NCBI RefSeq assembly: GCF_003129965.1
Contig: NZ_NRCJ01000017.1
Location: 1 to 49,983 of the forward strand
Direction of reading: 5' to 3'
DNA from: Aggregatibacter kilianii
Lineage (GTDB): Bacteria; Pseudomonadota; Gammaproteobacteria; Enterobacterales; Pasteurellaceae
Length of the DNA: 49,983 nucleotides
A program made the position numbers and the translations under genes. Each line of letters opens with the position of its first letter. Position 1 is the stretch's first letter. Shown piece by piece: positions 34,879 to 44,438 of the stretch. Below the pieces are notes generated by a model. The model made no database searches. It saw only the letters and a list, made by a program, of their open reading frames with translations, and was not told the DNA's origin.

Positions 34879-37323
34879 ATGAAAAATAATAAACTCTTGG
34901 TAACAGCCTACAGCCTATTGCCGATAACGATTGGTTTGTCAACGGCGAATGTGGCGTTGGCGGAAGAGGAATTAAAGGAAATCACCGTCGAGGAAACCGC
35001 CATTCAGCCCGGTGCAGCCCAATCTCAAACCGTTCGTAAAACCCACAAAGCCATTCAACAAGAAATGATCCGAGATACCCGCGACTTAGTACGTTATACC
35101 ACGGACGTGGGGGTTGCAGATAATGGCCGTCGGCTAAAAGGTTTTTCTATGCGTGGTGTGGAAGGAAATCGTGTCGGAATCAGCATTGATGGCGTTTCCT
35201 TACCTGATTTTGAAGAGAATTCACTTTATGCCCGTTATGGGAATTTTAACAATTCCAGATTAAGTATTGATTCAGAGTTGGTTAGAAGCATTGACATTGT
35301 AAAAGGTTCCGATTCGGTGAATATGGGGAGTGGCTACTTAGGCGGCGGTGTTAATTACCGTACCATGAACGTGGAAGATTTGGTCTTCCCGGGGAACTCC
35401 GCGGGCGGATTGGTTAGAAGCGGCTATGCCAGTAAAAACAGAGAATGGGTTAATACAGCAGGTGTTGGTGCGACAAATGAACATTTTGATGTTGTGTTAA
35501 TGTATTCCCAGCGTCGAGGACATGAATTCAAAAGTGCCGGTGGAAATATTACCCCTTGGGGAAGAAGTTCTTTGGACACAGAAAAAGACATTGCCAGACG
35601 TGCAGAAATTGGTTCTGCGCGTATTCATCCGGACCCGTCCAAGCATCGAAATCATAGCTATTTAGCCAAATTAACTTGGAAGATTAATCCGCAACATAAA
35701 CTGGGTATTTCCATTAATGGTCAACGTGGAAAACGTTACACATGGGAACACTCTTATGATATGGATACCAGTTGGCGTGAAGCGGATGATTATGAAAGAC
35801 GCTTTAACGGCAACCTTTTCTATGAATGGAAAGTAGAAAATAATCCTGTGATTGGTTTACTCCGTGCAGATTTGGATTATCAAAAAATTGAAAATGGCGC
35901 GATAAACTATAAAGGAGATTATGACAATATCGGTTCATGGCGTGATCCTGATTATATAAAAGGCACATTATTTAATGTGGATAATCGTAATATGAAAACA
36001 GAATATAAACGGGCGACATTAAGGATTGACTCTCAGCCGTTTACTTTTATTGGCGGTGAGCATTTATTGTCCTTCAGAACCTATATTGCGCAACGTGATT
36101 TTAAAAATATCAACGATGACAAGGTATTAAATAAAGATGGTTCTGTGAGTAGCGGACGTATTTATACCATTCAACGTCCGGTAAAAACGAAACAATATGG
36201 TTTTAGTTTGAAAAATGATACGTTTTGGAATGAGGTATTCTCGTCATTTATTGGCGTACGTTACGATCATGAAAAATTAAAACCTCAGGCTTATGACGGT
36301 GGTGTTCCTTGCACAGCAGCTTGTTTACGCGCGGAAGAGCGAAATCAACCTAAAGACACTACTTTCGTGAATTGGAATGGATTCATCGGACTTGACGCAC
36401 AGATTAATCCAACCTGGAAAGTAGGCTATCAATTAGGCACAGGCTATCGTGTGCCGACCGCAACGGAAATCTTTTTCACTTATGATAACCCTGCCGGTAA
36501 CTGGAAAGCGAATCCTGACTTGAAAGCGGAGCGTAGTATCAGCCACACCTTATATGCACAGGCTAAACATGATTTAGGTATGTTGGATGCGAATGTGTAT
36601 TACACCAAATATCGGAATTTCTTATTTGAACAAGAAACGACGGACATGTATTACAACCCACTGTGTCCGGATTATCAAAATGGTATCTATTGTCATCAAT
36701 GGAGCCCTGCCCCGTTCCAACAAATGGTAAATCTGGATAGAGCACGTGTGTATGGCTTGGAAATAAAAGGTAGCCTGAACTTAAATGAAGTCACTCCATT
36801 GCCTGAAGGATTCAAGTTATCGGGCGGCATCGGTTATGCTAAAGGTAAACTATCAAATGATGACAGTTTATTGTCTATTCAGCCATTGAAACTGATCTTT
36901 GGTCTTGATTATGAAGAACCGAATGAAAAATGGGGTATTTTCTCCCGTTTAACTTACCATAGAGGGAAAAAAGGTAGTGATGCAAAAATTACTGAAAGAG
37001 ACAGTGTTTGTGCGGAGCGTAACTGGTACACAGATCTTTGCGAACGTTGGGATGATGTGGTTACTCACCGAGAATATCGTTGGTTAAACAAATCCTACTG
37101 GGTCTTTGATTTATTCGGATATTATCGTCCGACAAAAAATGTCACGTTAAGAGCCGGCGTGTATAATCTCTTTGATAAGAAATATCACACTTGGGATAGC
37201 TTACGCGGTATTAACTATCGCAGTACGATCAACACTGTGGATTATCGTTATGGCAACCAAGGTCTTGAACGCTTCTACGCCCCGGGTCGCAACTATTCCG
37301 CCTCCATCGAAATTCGCTTCTAA
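34879..37323 (+). CDS. TonB-dependent outer-membrane receptor, heme/hemoglobin class
   Basis: An outer-membrane beta-barrel of 814 residues. A Sec signal (about 1-28) is followed by a TonB-box-like KEITVEE, the plug domain (about 50-170, with RRLKGFSMRGVEGNRVGISIDG and GSDSVNMGSGYLGGGVNYRT) and the 22-strand barrel ending in aromatic F. The segment YRVPTATEIFFTYDNP...NPDLKAERS is the FRAP/NPNL region of heme and hemoglobin receptors, and the family looks like hemoglobin/transferrin/lactoferrin receptors. No CCAA phase-variation repeat is present. Four cysteines in VPCTAACL and CPDYQNGIYC may form loop disulfides. The ligand is not certain. Confidence 0.82.
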   Translation: MKNNKLLVTAYSLLPITIGLSTANVALAEEELKEITVEETAIQPGAAQSQTVRKTHKAIQQEMIRDTRDLVRYTTDVGVADNGRRLKGFSMRGVEGNRVGISIDGVSLPDFEENSLYARYGNFNNSRLSIDSELVRSIDIVKGSDSVNMGSGYLGGGVNYRTMNVEDLVFPGNSAGGLVRSGYASKNREWVNTAGVGATNEHFDVVLMYSQRRGHEFKSAGGNITPWGRSSLDTEKDIARRAEIGSARIHPDPSKHRNHSYLAKLTWKINPQHKLGISINGQRGKRYTWEHSYDMDTSWREADDYERRFNGNLFYEWKVENNPVIGLLRADLDYQKIENGAINYKGDYDNIGSWRDPDYIKGTLFNVDNRNMKTEYKRATLRIDSQPFTFIGGEHLLSFRTYIAQRDFKNINDDKVLNKDGSVSSGRIYTIQRPVKTKQYGFSLKNDTFWNEVFSSFIGVRYDHEKLKPQAYDGGVPCTAACLRAEERNQPKDTTFVNWNGFIGLDAQINPTWKVGYQLGTGYRVPTATEIFFTYDNPAGNWKANPDLKAERSISHTLYAQAKHDLGMLDANVYYTKYRNFLFEQETTDMYYNPLCPDYQNGIYCHQWSPAPFQQMVNLDRARVYGLEIKGSLNLNEVTPLPEGFKLSGGIGYAKGKLSNDDSLLSIQPLKLIFGLDYEEPNEKWGIFSRLTYHRGKKGSDAKITERDSVCAERNWYTDLCERWDDVVTHREYRWLNKSYWVFDLFGYYRPTKNVTLRAGVYNLFDKKYHTWDSLRGINYRSTINTVDYRYGNQGLERFYAPGRNYSASIEIRF

Positions 37324-37350
37324 CCGAAGCTGAAATTCATCGTAAAAAGA

Positions 37351-37393
37351 GACCGCACTTTGAGATTGGCTTTCAAAGTGCGGTCGGTTTTTT
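37351..37393. terminator. USS terminator between receptor and aphA genes
   Basis: GACCGCACTTTGA / TCAAAGTGCGGTC, 13-bp stem, then GG and six Ts. It serves the receptor gene and could serve convergent aphA. Confidence 0.88.
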
Positions 37394-37407
37394 AGGTGTT
37401 TTTAAAA

Positions 37408-38115
37408 CTAGTAACTTGAATTAATCAACACTTCTTCGCCGTAGCCGCCGAGGGTTGGCATCGGTTGGTAAGTGGAATTGGCGGCGCGCATCAGGCGGAT
37501 GCCTCGAATGCCTGCTTCTTTGGCGGCGAGAATATCATCGTCGCTGTCGCCGTAGTGAATGCTGACTTTGTGTTCGATAATGCCCGGAGTCTTGTTGTAT
37601 TTGGTGGTGCGATCACGTCCGCCCATGAATTCTACGGGGTGCATATCTTTAATATTAAACGCTTTTTGTAAAACCGGGGTCACACCGTCTTTATCCCCGG
37701 CGGTACGCCCGGTGATGAAGTAAATTTGGTCGCCGCGTGCTTGGTGCATATTGATTAAATCCGTCGCAATTTGTTTCGGAATGGAATATTGATCGCAGCC
37801 TGCGTTCACTTCGTTCCAGAAATCCTGATTTTTCAGATAATCCTGTTTGCCCGGTGAATATTTTTGTTGTCCGTGATAAAAGCATGGGCTACTGAATAGT
37901 ACGGTGTCGTCAATGTCAAAGCTCACGTTAATCGGCGCTTTGCCGTCCAATTCTTTTTTCAGTTGCTCAACGGAAATCCAGTGAATCGGTTGTTCTACCA
38001 GCATTTCACGGGCGTTAGTGCCTTGGTGGGTGTAAGGTTCGCTTTTTGCTGCCATTGCCGGAATCGTGGCGGCGGTTAACATGGCGATGAGGGATAATTT
38101 AACGAGGTTTTTCAT
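37408..38115 (-). CDS. aphA: Class B acid phosphatase
   Basis: AphA is a periplasmic, Mg-dependent HAD phosphatase that dephosphorylates nucleotides and other monoesters, often for nucleoside uptake. It has 235 residues with a Sec signal (cleavage near AMAAK). The nucleophile motif is FDIDDTVLFSSPCF and the C-terminal metal motif is GDSDDDILAAKEAG. WISVEQLKKELDG after the signal is typical for AphA. I chose the ATG at 38113-38115, since the signal peptide starts there. It ends 15 bases from a shared terminator. In H. influenzae the analogous role belongs to a class C enzyme. Confidence 0.95.
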   Translation of the reverse strand: MKNLVKLSLIAMLTAATIPAMAAKSEPYTHQGTNAREMLVEQPIHWISVEQLKKELDGKAPINVSFDIDDTVLFSSPCFYHGQQKYSPGKQDYLKNQDFWNEVNAGCDQYSIPKQIATDLINMHQARGDQIYFITGRTAGDKDGVTPVLQKAFNIKDMHPVEFMGGRDRTTKYNKTPGIIEHKVSIHYGDSDDDILAAKEAGIRGIRLMRAANSTYQPMPTLGGYGEEVLINSSY

Positions 38116-38277
38116 GATAACTCCTGAGATTGTTGTAAGGTTACGGCGGTATCCTACCCTGTCTGCTTTCGAGTGCAATTTCGGGCAATCGTTTGCTATG
38201 TAAAACTCTGATCGCGGTCACATTTTCCATGAGTAATCGGCGGAAAAATAATCAATGATCTTTTCTCTCTTGAATTC

Positions 38278-38305
38278 TTTGAATTCACCACAATATATCC
38301 CACAT
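38278..38305 (+). promoter_or_regulatory. Sigma-32-like promoter of hslV
   Basis: TTTGAAT (38278-38284; consensus CTTGAAA) and TCCCACAT (38298-38305; consensus CCCCATNT), spaced by 13 bases, 26 bases before the hslV ATG. A second CTTGAA at 38269-38274 lies just upstream. hslVU is a known heat-shock operon. Confidence 0.5.
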
Positions 38306-38331
38306 ATTTTCTAAGCAAAAAGGACAGCATT

Positions 38332-38859
38332 ATGACAACGATTGTAAGCGTACGTCGCAACGGCAAAGTGGTTGTGGGCGGCGACGGACAGGTTTCTTTG
38401 GGGAACACGGTAATGAAAGGCAATGCGCGTAAAGTGCGTCGTTTGTATAACGGCAAAGTGCTGGCGGGATTTGCCGGCGGCACGGCGGATGCTTTCACCT
38501 TATTTGAATTATTTGAGCGTAAATTGGAAATGCACCAAGGGCATTTGCTGAAAAGTGCGGTGGAATTGGCGAAAGATTGGCGCACCGACCGCGCATTACG
38601 TAAATTAGAGGCTATGCTAATTGTGGCGGATGAGAAAGAAAGCCTGATTATTACCGGTATCGGCGATGTGGTGCAGCCGGAGGAAGATCAAATTCTTGCC
38701 ATCGGTTCCGGCGGCAATTACGCCCTATCCGCCGCCCGCGCGTTGGTGGAAAACACCGATTTATCGGCGCGTGAAATCGTGGAAAAATCACTGAAAATCG
38801 CCGGTGATATTTGTGTATTCACCAATACCAATTTTACTATTGAAGAATTACCGAATTAA
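38332..38859 (+). CDS. hslV: ATP-dependent protease subunit HslV
   Basis: HslV (ClpQ) is the dodecameric threonine protease of the HslUV complex in the cytosol. It has 175 residues. After Met removal the catalytic Thr2 heads [35 protein letters not shown] sits near the C-terminus. AAGGACAG precedes the ATG. It is followed by HslU, but the gap is 176 bases instead of the usual few, filled by a palindromic element at 38872-38974. An internal USS lies near 38552. Confidence 0.97.
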   Translation: MTTIVSVRRNGKVVVGGDGQVSLGNTVMKGNARKVRRLYNGKVLAGFAGGTADAFTLFELFERKLEMHQGHLLKSAVELAKDWRTDRALRKLEAMLIVADEKESLIITGIGDVVQPEEDQILAIGSGGNYALSAARALVENTDLSAREIVEKSLKIAGDICVFTNTNFTIEELPN

Positions 38860-38871
38860 GTAAATGGAACG

Positions 38872-38974
38872 CTTGCCTTCCCCTGCTTGCGGGGGAAGGT
38901 GCCCGAAGGGCGGAAGGGGGCAAATTCCCCCCCTCAGCCTTCGGCAGCTCCCCCCGTAAACGGAGGGAGCCAAG
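38872..38974. repeat. Palindromic MITE/REP-like element between hslV and hslU
   Basis: A 103-base GC-rich element made of nested palindromes: CTTCCCC / GGGGAAG (38877-38898), CCCGAAGGG, GCCTTCGGC, and CTCCCCCCG / CGGAGGGAG with one mismatch. Its ends, CTTGCCTTCC and GGGAGCCAAG, are imperfect inverted repeats. The look is that of a small non-autonomous repeat. It has no coding frame. It could fold in RNA and change the HslV to HslU ratio. Confidence 0.65.
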
Positions 38975-39035
38975 AATAATCGAAATGATAATGGTAAGAC
39001 AAAATAAATTACATCGACTCATAAAGGAATAAATT

Positions 39036-40367
39036 ATGTCTGAAATGACACCTAGAGAAATCGTATCGGAATTAGATCAACACATTATCGGGCAAAGCGA
39101 AGCGAAACGTGCGGTCGCCATTGCCTTACGAAATCGCTGGCGCAGAATGCAGTTGCAGGAGCCGATGCGCCATGAAGTGACCCCGAAAAACATTTTAATG
39201 ATCGGTCCGACCGGTGTGGGGAAAACTGAAATCGCCCGTCGTTTGGCAAAGTTAGCCAATGCGCCGTTTATTAAAGTGGAAGCTACCAAATTCACCGAAG
39301 TGGGTTATGTGGGGAAAGAAGTGGATTCCATCATCCGCGATTTAACGGACAGCGCCATGAAATTGGTCCGTCAAACGGAAATCGAAAAAAATCGCGTTAA
39401 AGCGGAAGAAGCGGCGGAAGAGCGGATTTTAGACGTGTTGTTACCGCCGGCAAAAAACCAATGGGGTGAAGTGGAAAACCGCGACGCCAATAACAGCACC
39501 CGTCAATCTTTCCGCAAAAAACTACGTGAAGGGCAATTAGACGATAACGAAATCGAAATTGATGTTGCGGGTGTGCCGATGGGCGTGGAGATTATGGCAC
39601 CTCCGGGCATGGAAGATATGACAAGCCAGTTGCAGTCCATGTTCCAGAATCTGTCCAGCGGACAAACCAAAAAGCGCAAAATGAAAATTAAGGACGCGTT
39701 GAAAACCTTAATTGACGATGAGGCGGCGAAATTGGTGAACCCGGAAGAATTGAAACAAAAAGCCATTGATGCGGTGGAACAAAATGGCATCGTGTTCATC
39801 GACGAAATCGACAAAATCTGTAAGAAAGGCGAATACGGCGGCGCCGATGTGTCCCGCGAAGGCGTACAACGCGATTTGCTGCCGTTGGTGGAAGGTTCAA
39901 CCGTGAACACCAAGCACGGCATGGTGAAAACCGATCACATTCTGTTTATCGCTTCCGGTGCGTTCCAAGTGGCACGTCCGTCCGATTTGATCCCGGAATT
40001 ACAAGGGCGTTTGCCGATTCGTGTGGAGCTTTCCGCCCTCACCGCCGGGGATTTCGAGCGTATTTTGACCGAGCCGAACGCCTCTTTGACCGAGCAATAT
40101 AAAGCCTTGATGGCAACGGAAGGCGTGAATATCGAGTTTACCCAAGACGCCATTAAGAAAATCGCCGAAGCGGCGTTCCGTGTGAACGAAAAAACCGAAA
40201 ATATCGGTGCCCGCCGTTTGCATACGGTGATGGAACGCTTGATGGATAAAATTTCCTTCAACGCCAGCGAAATGGACGGGCAAACCGTCAGTATCGATGC
40301 GGCGTATGTGGGCGAAGCCTTGGGCGATGTTATCGAAAACGAAGATTTAAGTCGCTTTATTCTTTAA
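39036..40367 (+). CDS. hslU: HslU, ATPase of the HslUV protease
   Basis: HslU (ClpY) is the hexameric AAA+ unfoldase that feeds HslV. It has 443 residues. Walker [10 protein letters not shown] begins at residue 57, the substrate GYVG pore loop is in [11 protein letters not shown], Walker B is [10 protein letters not shown], and the sensor-2 region holds [13 protein letters not shown]. The C-terminus DLSRFIL, which docks in HslV to activate it, is intact. AAGGA precedes the ATG. It ends 18 bases before a terminator. Confidence 0.97.
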   Translation: MSEMTPREIVSELDQHIIGQSEAKRAVAIALRNRWRRMQLQEPMRHEVTPKNILMIGPTGVGKTEIARRLAKLANAPFIKVEATKFTEVGYVGKEVDSIIRDLTDSAMKLVRQTEIEKNRVKAEEAAEERILDVLLPPAKNQWGEVENRDANNSTRQSFRKKLREGQLDDNEIEIDVAGVPMGVEIMAPPGMEDMTSQLQSMFQNLSSGQTKKRKMKIKDALKTLIDDEAAKLVNPEELKQKAIDAVEQNGIVFIDEIDKICKKGEYGGADVSREGVQRDLLPLVEGSTVNTKHGMVKTDHILFIASGAFQVARPSDLIPELQGRLPIRVELSALTAGDFERILTEPNASLTEQYKALMATEGVNIEFTQDAIKKIAEAAFRVNEKTENIGARRLHTVMERLMDKISFNASEMDGQTVSIDAAYVGEALGDVIENEDLSRFIL

Positions 40368-40383
40368 TCTTCTCTTTTGATTT

Positions 40384-40413
40384 TAGGCATGATAGTTGTA
40401 TCATGCCTTTTGT
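40384..40413 (+). terminator. hslVU terminator
   Basis: GGCATGATA / TATCATGCC stem with a GTTG loop, then TTTTGTTT, about 20 bases after the hslU stop. Confidence 0.9.
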
Positions 40414-40431
40414 TTATTGACGGAGAGCTTC

Positions 40432-42015
40432 ATGAAAAAAATAACCTTAATTCTGACCGCACTTTTCACCGCCTCGCTCGGTTGGGCGAATATCCACAAT
40501 AACGAATTGGATTATGCCAGCACCAAAGACATTCGGGATATTAATCCGCATTTGTATGGCGGCGAAATGGCGGCGCAGAATATGGTATTTGAGCCTTTGG
40601 TGCTGAATACGGAATTCGGTTCGCAGCCCTATTTGGCAGAAAGCTGGAGCATCTCGCCGGACGGCAAAACCTATATTTTTAAATTACGCAAAGACGTAAC
40701 ATTCAGCGACGGTGAACCGTTTAACGCGCAGGCGGTAAAACTGAATATTGATGCCGTACTGGATAATTACACCCGTCATGCCTGGCTGGAATTGGTGCAG
40801 CAAATCGACAGCGTACGCGTGATCGACGATTACACCATCGAATTGAAGCTCAAAAACGCCTATTACCCAACCCTTACCGAACTCAGCCTAACCCGTCCGT
40901 TCCGTTTTATTTCACCGAAATCCTTCATCGATGGTAAAACCAAAGAGGGCGTGAAAGACTATGCCGGTACCGGCCCTTGGATGTTGGCAAAACATGAACA
41001 AAATCAATACGCCCGTTTTGTCGCCAATCCTCATTATTGGGGCAAAAAGCCGCGGTTAAACGCCGTGGTGTGGCACGTTATGCCTGATCGCCAAACCATG
41101 TTGGCAGCACTGGAGAACGGCGACATTCAATTAATTTTCGGTTCCGACGGCGACATGGTGAACATGGATGCTTTCGATAAACTGAAATCCTCCAAAACCC
41201 TTTCCACTTTGTTGAGCGAACCCACCGCTACCCGAGCCATCATCTTAAACAGCGGACGGGAAATTACCGGCGAGTTACCTGTGCGTGAGGCGTTGGAACA
41301 CGCCGTGAACAAACAAGGCATCGCGCAAATCGTGTTTGCCAATTCGGAAAGCGTGGCGCAAACGCTGATGTCCAAAAATGTGCCTTACAGTGATGTTGAA
41401 CTGAAAACCTACGATTTTGACATAGTCAAGGCCCGTCAACTCTTGGATTTCGCGGGCTGGAAGCTGCCGGCAGGCAAAACCGTGCGTGAAAAGGAGGATA
41501 AATCGCTGTCGCTGTTGTTTTCTTATAACGTTAACAATGCGGCGGAGAGAGAAATCGCCGAATTGATTCAAGCGGATTTGAAAAATGTCGGAGTCGAGTT
41601 GCGCATTGTAGGCGAAGAAAAAACGGCGTATTTGGAACGGCAAAAAACCGGTGATTTTGATTTGCAATATTTCCTTTCTTGGGGCAAGCCTTACGAGCCG
41701 GCATCTTACATTTCCTCCTTCCGCAGCCCCGCCCATGCGGATTTTCAGGCACAAAAAGGGCTCAAAAATAAACCGGAAATGAACTTAATTATCAGTGAGT
41801 TATTGACTACGCCCGATGAAACGCTGCGCAAGAAGCTGTATGTGAATTTGTGGAAAACCCTTGCGGTTCAGGCGGTGTATCTGCCGTTGACTTACGCCCG
41901 CACCAAAGCGGTGTTTGCCAACGAATTAAAAGGCGTGGGATTTAATCAATCGCAATATGAAATTCCGTTTGAACGGATGTATTTTTCGCCGACACAAAGC
42001 GCGCCGACAAAATAA
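40432..42015 (+). CDS. nikA: Nickel-binding protein NikA-like
   Basis: A periplasmic SBP_bac_5 protein of 527 residues that resembles E. coli NikA along its whole length: NPHLYGGEMAAQNMVFEPLV, VLDNYTRHAWLELVQQID, AYYPTLTELSLTRPFRFI, HADFQAQKGL. A Sec signal ends around GWAN. The two arginines of RPFRF (Arg155, Arg158) are kept, but the nickel-ligand histidine of E. coli NikA (His416) is a phenylalanine here (Phe414, in FDLQYFLSWG). A different ligand geometry is therefore likely. No nikBCDE genes follow. I chose the ATG at 40432. A USS at 40456-40464 lies in the signal-peptide codons. Confidence 0.85.
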   Translation: MKKITLILTALFTASLGWANIHNNELDYASTKDIRDINPHLYGGEMAAQNMVFEPLVLNTEFGSQPYLAESWSISPDGKTYIFKLRKDVTFSDGEPFNAQAVKLNIDAVLDNYTRHAWLELVQQIDSVRVIDDYTIELKLKNAYYPTLTELSLTRPFRFISPKSFIDGKTKEGVKDYAGTGPWMLAKHEQNQYARFVANPHYWGKKPRLNAVVWHVMPDRQTMLAALENGDIQLIFGSDGDMVNMDAFDKLKSSKTLSTLLSEPTATRAIILNSGREITGELPVREALEHAVNKQGIAQIVFANSESVAQTLMSKNVPYSDVELKTYDFDIVKARQLLDFAGWKLPAGKTVREKEDKSLSLLFSYNVNNAAEREIAELIQADLKNVGVELRIVGEEKTAYLERQKTGDFDLQYFLSWGKPYEPASYISSFRSPAHADFQAQKGLKNKPEMNLIISELLTTPDETLRKKLYVNLWKTLAVQAVYLPLTYARTKAVFANELKGVGFNQSQYEIPFERMYFSPTQSAPTK

Positions 42016-42112
42016 TGGTGCGGCATAAAGTGCGGTTGTTTTTTCAAAAATTTTTGTAGTTCGCAGGCAAGTTGTTTACAATGAAGCCATTTTTAATCAG
42101 CAGAGTGTCATT

Positions 42113-42856
42113 ATGAAAACACAGAAATTGTTAGCGGCGTTAGTGCTGGGTTCCGTCGTGCTGACCGGTTGTTCCTCAACCATCGACCCGGAAACCGGCG
42201 AGCGTAAAGATGCCCTAGAAGGCTTTAACCGTAAAATGTGGGATTTCAACTATCACATTGCCGATCCTTATGTGCTCAAACCGATTGCCAAAGGCTGGAA
42301 AGAATATGTGCCGAGCCCGGTACGTACCGGTGTGATCAATGTGGCGGACAACTTGGATGAGCCGGCAAGTTTTGCCAACCGTTTGGTGCAGGGCGAATTT
42401 AAACAAGCGTTGATTCATTTTAACCGTTTTTGGATCAATTCCATTTTTGGGTTGGGCGGTTTAATTGATGTGGCAAGTTATAGCGACCCGCTGAAAAAGC
42501 AAGGCGAAAATCGTTTCGGCGACACGCTCGGAAGCTACGGCGTCGGCACCGGCCCTTATGTCATGCTTCCGATGTACGGACCGGCAACACCGCGTCAGGA
42601 CATCGGCAATCTGGTGGATACCACTTACCCGATGCTTTCTCTGCTTGGACCTTGGGGCTTTTTAAAAGCGGGTCTGCAAGGCATTGATACGCGTGCCAAA
42701 CTCATGGATAAAGAGGCCTTATTGGATCAGGCGCAAGATCCGTATGTGACCTTCCGCGAAGCCTATTTCCAAAATCTGGAACAGCGCATTAACGGTAATA
42801 AAGAGAAAAAAGCCGATCCCGCTTTATCGGACGATATACTGAACCAAATCGATTAA
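42113..42856 (+). CDS. mlaA: MlaA/VacJ outer-membrane lipoprotein
   Basis: MlaA removes misplaced phospholipids from the outer leaflet and passes them to MlaC, keeping outer-membrane asymmetry; in Haemophilus it aids serum resistance. It has 247 residues with a lipobox LTGC (Cys20). Typical strings are EGFNRKMWDFNYHIADPYVLKPIA, FWINSIFGLGGLIDVAS, FGDTLGSYGVGTGPYVMLP and GPATPRQDIGNLVD. Other mla genes are not in this window. It ends 13 bases before yfbU. Confidence 0.95.
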   Translation: MKTQKLLAALVLGSVVLTGCSSTIDPETGERKDALEGFNRKMWDFNYHIADPYVLKPIAKGWKEYVPSPVRTGVINVADNLDEPASFANRLVQGEFKQALIHFNRFWINSIFGLGGLIDVASYSDPLKKQGENRFGDTLGSYGVGTGPYVMLPMYGPATPRQDIGNLVDTTYPMLSLLGPWGFLKAGLQGIDTRAKLMDKEALLDQAQDPYVTFREAYFQNLEQRINGNKEKKADPALSDDILNQID

Positions 42857-42869
42857 CAGGAGATAGACC

Positions 42870-43364
42870 ATGGAAATGTCAACCACGCAACGTCTGATTT
42901 TAGCCAACCAATACAAACTTATGGGGTTGCTTGACCCCGACAACGTTGCCAAATACCAACGCTTGGAAACCATCGTGCGAGGCGGTTTTGCTTTGGAATT
43001 ACGCGCCTTAGACAATGATTTCACCAACATTTCCGAGCGCGAATGCCAAACCGTGTTGGACACGTTGGAAATGTATAAAGCGTTGCAAATTTCCTACAAC
43101 AACTTAGACGACAAATCCGAATTAAGCGAACACCGCTTACAATTTGTCGGCTATTGCGCCATCCGCGAGAAGAAATACCTGAGCTACTTGCGCTTTATCA
43201 CCGGCGTGGAGGGGCAATATCAGGAGTTCATGCGCTGTGAGCACGGCTGCGATTCGCAAACCCCGATGTGGGATAAATACTCCCGTATGCTTGAAGTTTG
43301 GCGCACCTGCCCGCACGAATATCATCTCAGCATGGCGGAAATTCAGAATATCCTGAACGCGTAA
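42870..43364 (+). CDS. yfbU: YfbU family protein
   Basis: A 164-residue protein that matches E. coli YfbU in length and in pattern: MEMSTTQRLILANQYKLMGLLDP at the start and FRAIREKKYL-like VGYCAIREKKYLSYLRFI in the middle. The function is unknown. AGGAG precedes the ATG. It is close behind mlaA, so one transcript is likely. A strong USS terminator follows. Confidence 0.9.
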   Translation: MEMSTTQRLILANQYKLMGLLDPDNVAKYQRLETIVRGGFALELRALDNDFTNISERECQTVLDTLEMYKALQISYNNLDDKSELSEHRLQFVGYCAIREKKYLSYLRFITGVEGQYQEFMRCEHGCDSQTPMWDKYSRMLEVWRTCPHEYHLSMAEIQNILNA

Positions 43365-43392
43365 ACCGGGTTTAAAAAACACCAAAAAAACA

Positions 43393-43428
43393 AACCGCAC
43401 TTTATGACCTAAAGTGCGGTTGTTTTTT
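43393..43428. terminator. USS terminator between yfbU and gpmA
   Basis: AACCGCACTTT / AAAGTGCGGTT stem, 7-base loop, then TGTTTTTT. It lies between convergent genes. Confidence 0.88.
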
Positions 43429-43448
43429 ATGGCAAATTTGTATCGGGA

Positions 43449-44132
43449 TTACAAATAGAATTTTTCAACCACTTTCAGGTTATCATCCAATTTGTAAACC
43501 AACGGCTGACCGGTCGGGATTTCTAAATCCATGATGTCCGCGTCGGAGATGCCTTCGATGTGTTTTGCTAAAGCGCGTAAAGAGTTACCGTGGGCGACCA
43601 CTAAAACGCGTTTGCCGCTTAACAGTGCCGGGGCGATTTGGTCGTCCCAGAACGGCAGTACACGCTCTAGGGTCACTTTTAAGTTTTCGCCGTCCGGAAT
43701 CACATCGTCCGGTAAATGGGCGTAGCGACGGTCATTGTGCGCGGAGTTCGGATCTTTCGGGTCCAATAACGGTGGCAGGGTGTCGTAAGAACGGCGCCAG
43801 ATGTGAACTTGTTCGTCGCCGTATTTTTCGGCGGTGGCTTTTTTGTCTAAGCCTTGTAGTTCACCGTAGTGACGTTCGTTTAAACGCCAGTTTTTCACTT
43901 GCGGGATCCATAATTGGTGGGATTCTTCCAATACGATGTTACAGGTTTTGATGGCGCGGGTGAGAACGGAAGTGAAAGCGATGTCGAATTCAAAACCGGC
44001 GTCTAATAATTTTTTACCTGCCGCTTTAGCTTCTTCAACGCCGCGTTCGGTTAAATTGACATCACGCCAACCGGTAAATAAGTTTTTTGCATTCCATTCA
44101 CTGAAGCCGTGACGAATAAAAACTAATTCCAT
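43449..44132 (-). CDS. gpmA: 2,3-bisphosphoglycerate-dependent phosphoglycerate mutase
   Basis: GpmA interconverts 3- and 2-phosphoglycerate in glycolysis. It has 227 residues. The phospho-histidine motif is [22 protein letters not shown] (His8). [17 protein letters not shown] and [16 protein letters not shown] complete the active site. I chose the ATG at 44130-44132. The open frame goes 47 codons further but that part does not belong to the family. The leader holds no evident special element. Confidence 0.97.
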   Translation of the reverse strand: MELVFIRHGFSEWNAKNLFTGWRDVNLTERGVEEAKAAGKKLLDAGFEFDIAFTSVLTRAIKTCNIVLEESHQLWIPQVKNWRLNERHYGELQGLDKKATAEKYGDEQVHIWRRSYDTLPPLLDPKDPNSAHNDRRYAHLPDDVIPDGENLKVTLERVLPFWDDQIAPALLSGKRVLVVAHGNSLRALAKHIEGISDADIMDLEIPTGQPLVYKLDDNLKVVEKFYL

Positions 44133-44321
44133 AATAAGTCTCCTGAGATTAATTAAAAAAACTGCGTCAGTTATAGCAAAAAAACGCCTTTTTTGAAAGG
44201 AAAAACGCCGAAAATTTTTACCGCACTTTATGCATGAAACACGCAGTCCGATTGATTTTGCCCCAAATGTCAAGGTGATAAATTTTTTACAAAATCAAAG
44301 CAACTGATTGCCTTGATCCGA

Positions 44322-44343
44322 ATCTGTGAAATAGATCAAAATG
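44322..44343 (+). promoter_or_regulatory. CRP-like site in the gpmA-phosphohexomutase intergenic region
   Basis: TGTGA (44325-44329), 6 bases, TCAAA (44336-44340): the first half perfect, the second one base off TCACA. It lies in the 306-base gap between two divergent carbohydrate genes. Apart from a USS at about 44220, I see nothing else there. Confidence 0.45.
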
Positions 44344-44438
44344 TCACGCATTAATCGGAAATAATCGTTTAATTTCGGTCGGTTTTTCGATAGGCTAGGG
44401 GCATTTATTTTTACATTGACGTTGAACAAGGAGACAGT

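Noticed and set aside
34879-35000. Tetranucleotide (CCAA) phase-variation tract in the receptor gene
   Set aside because: Searched by eye in the first part of the gene; no run of CCAA or other short tandem repeat is present.
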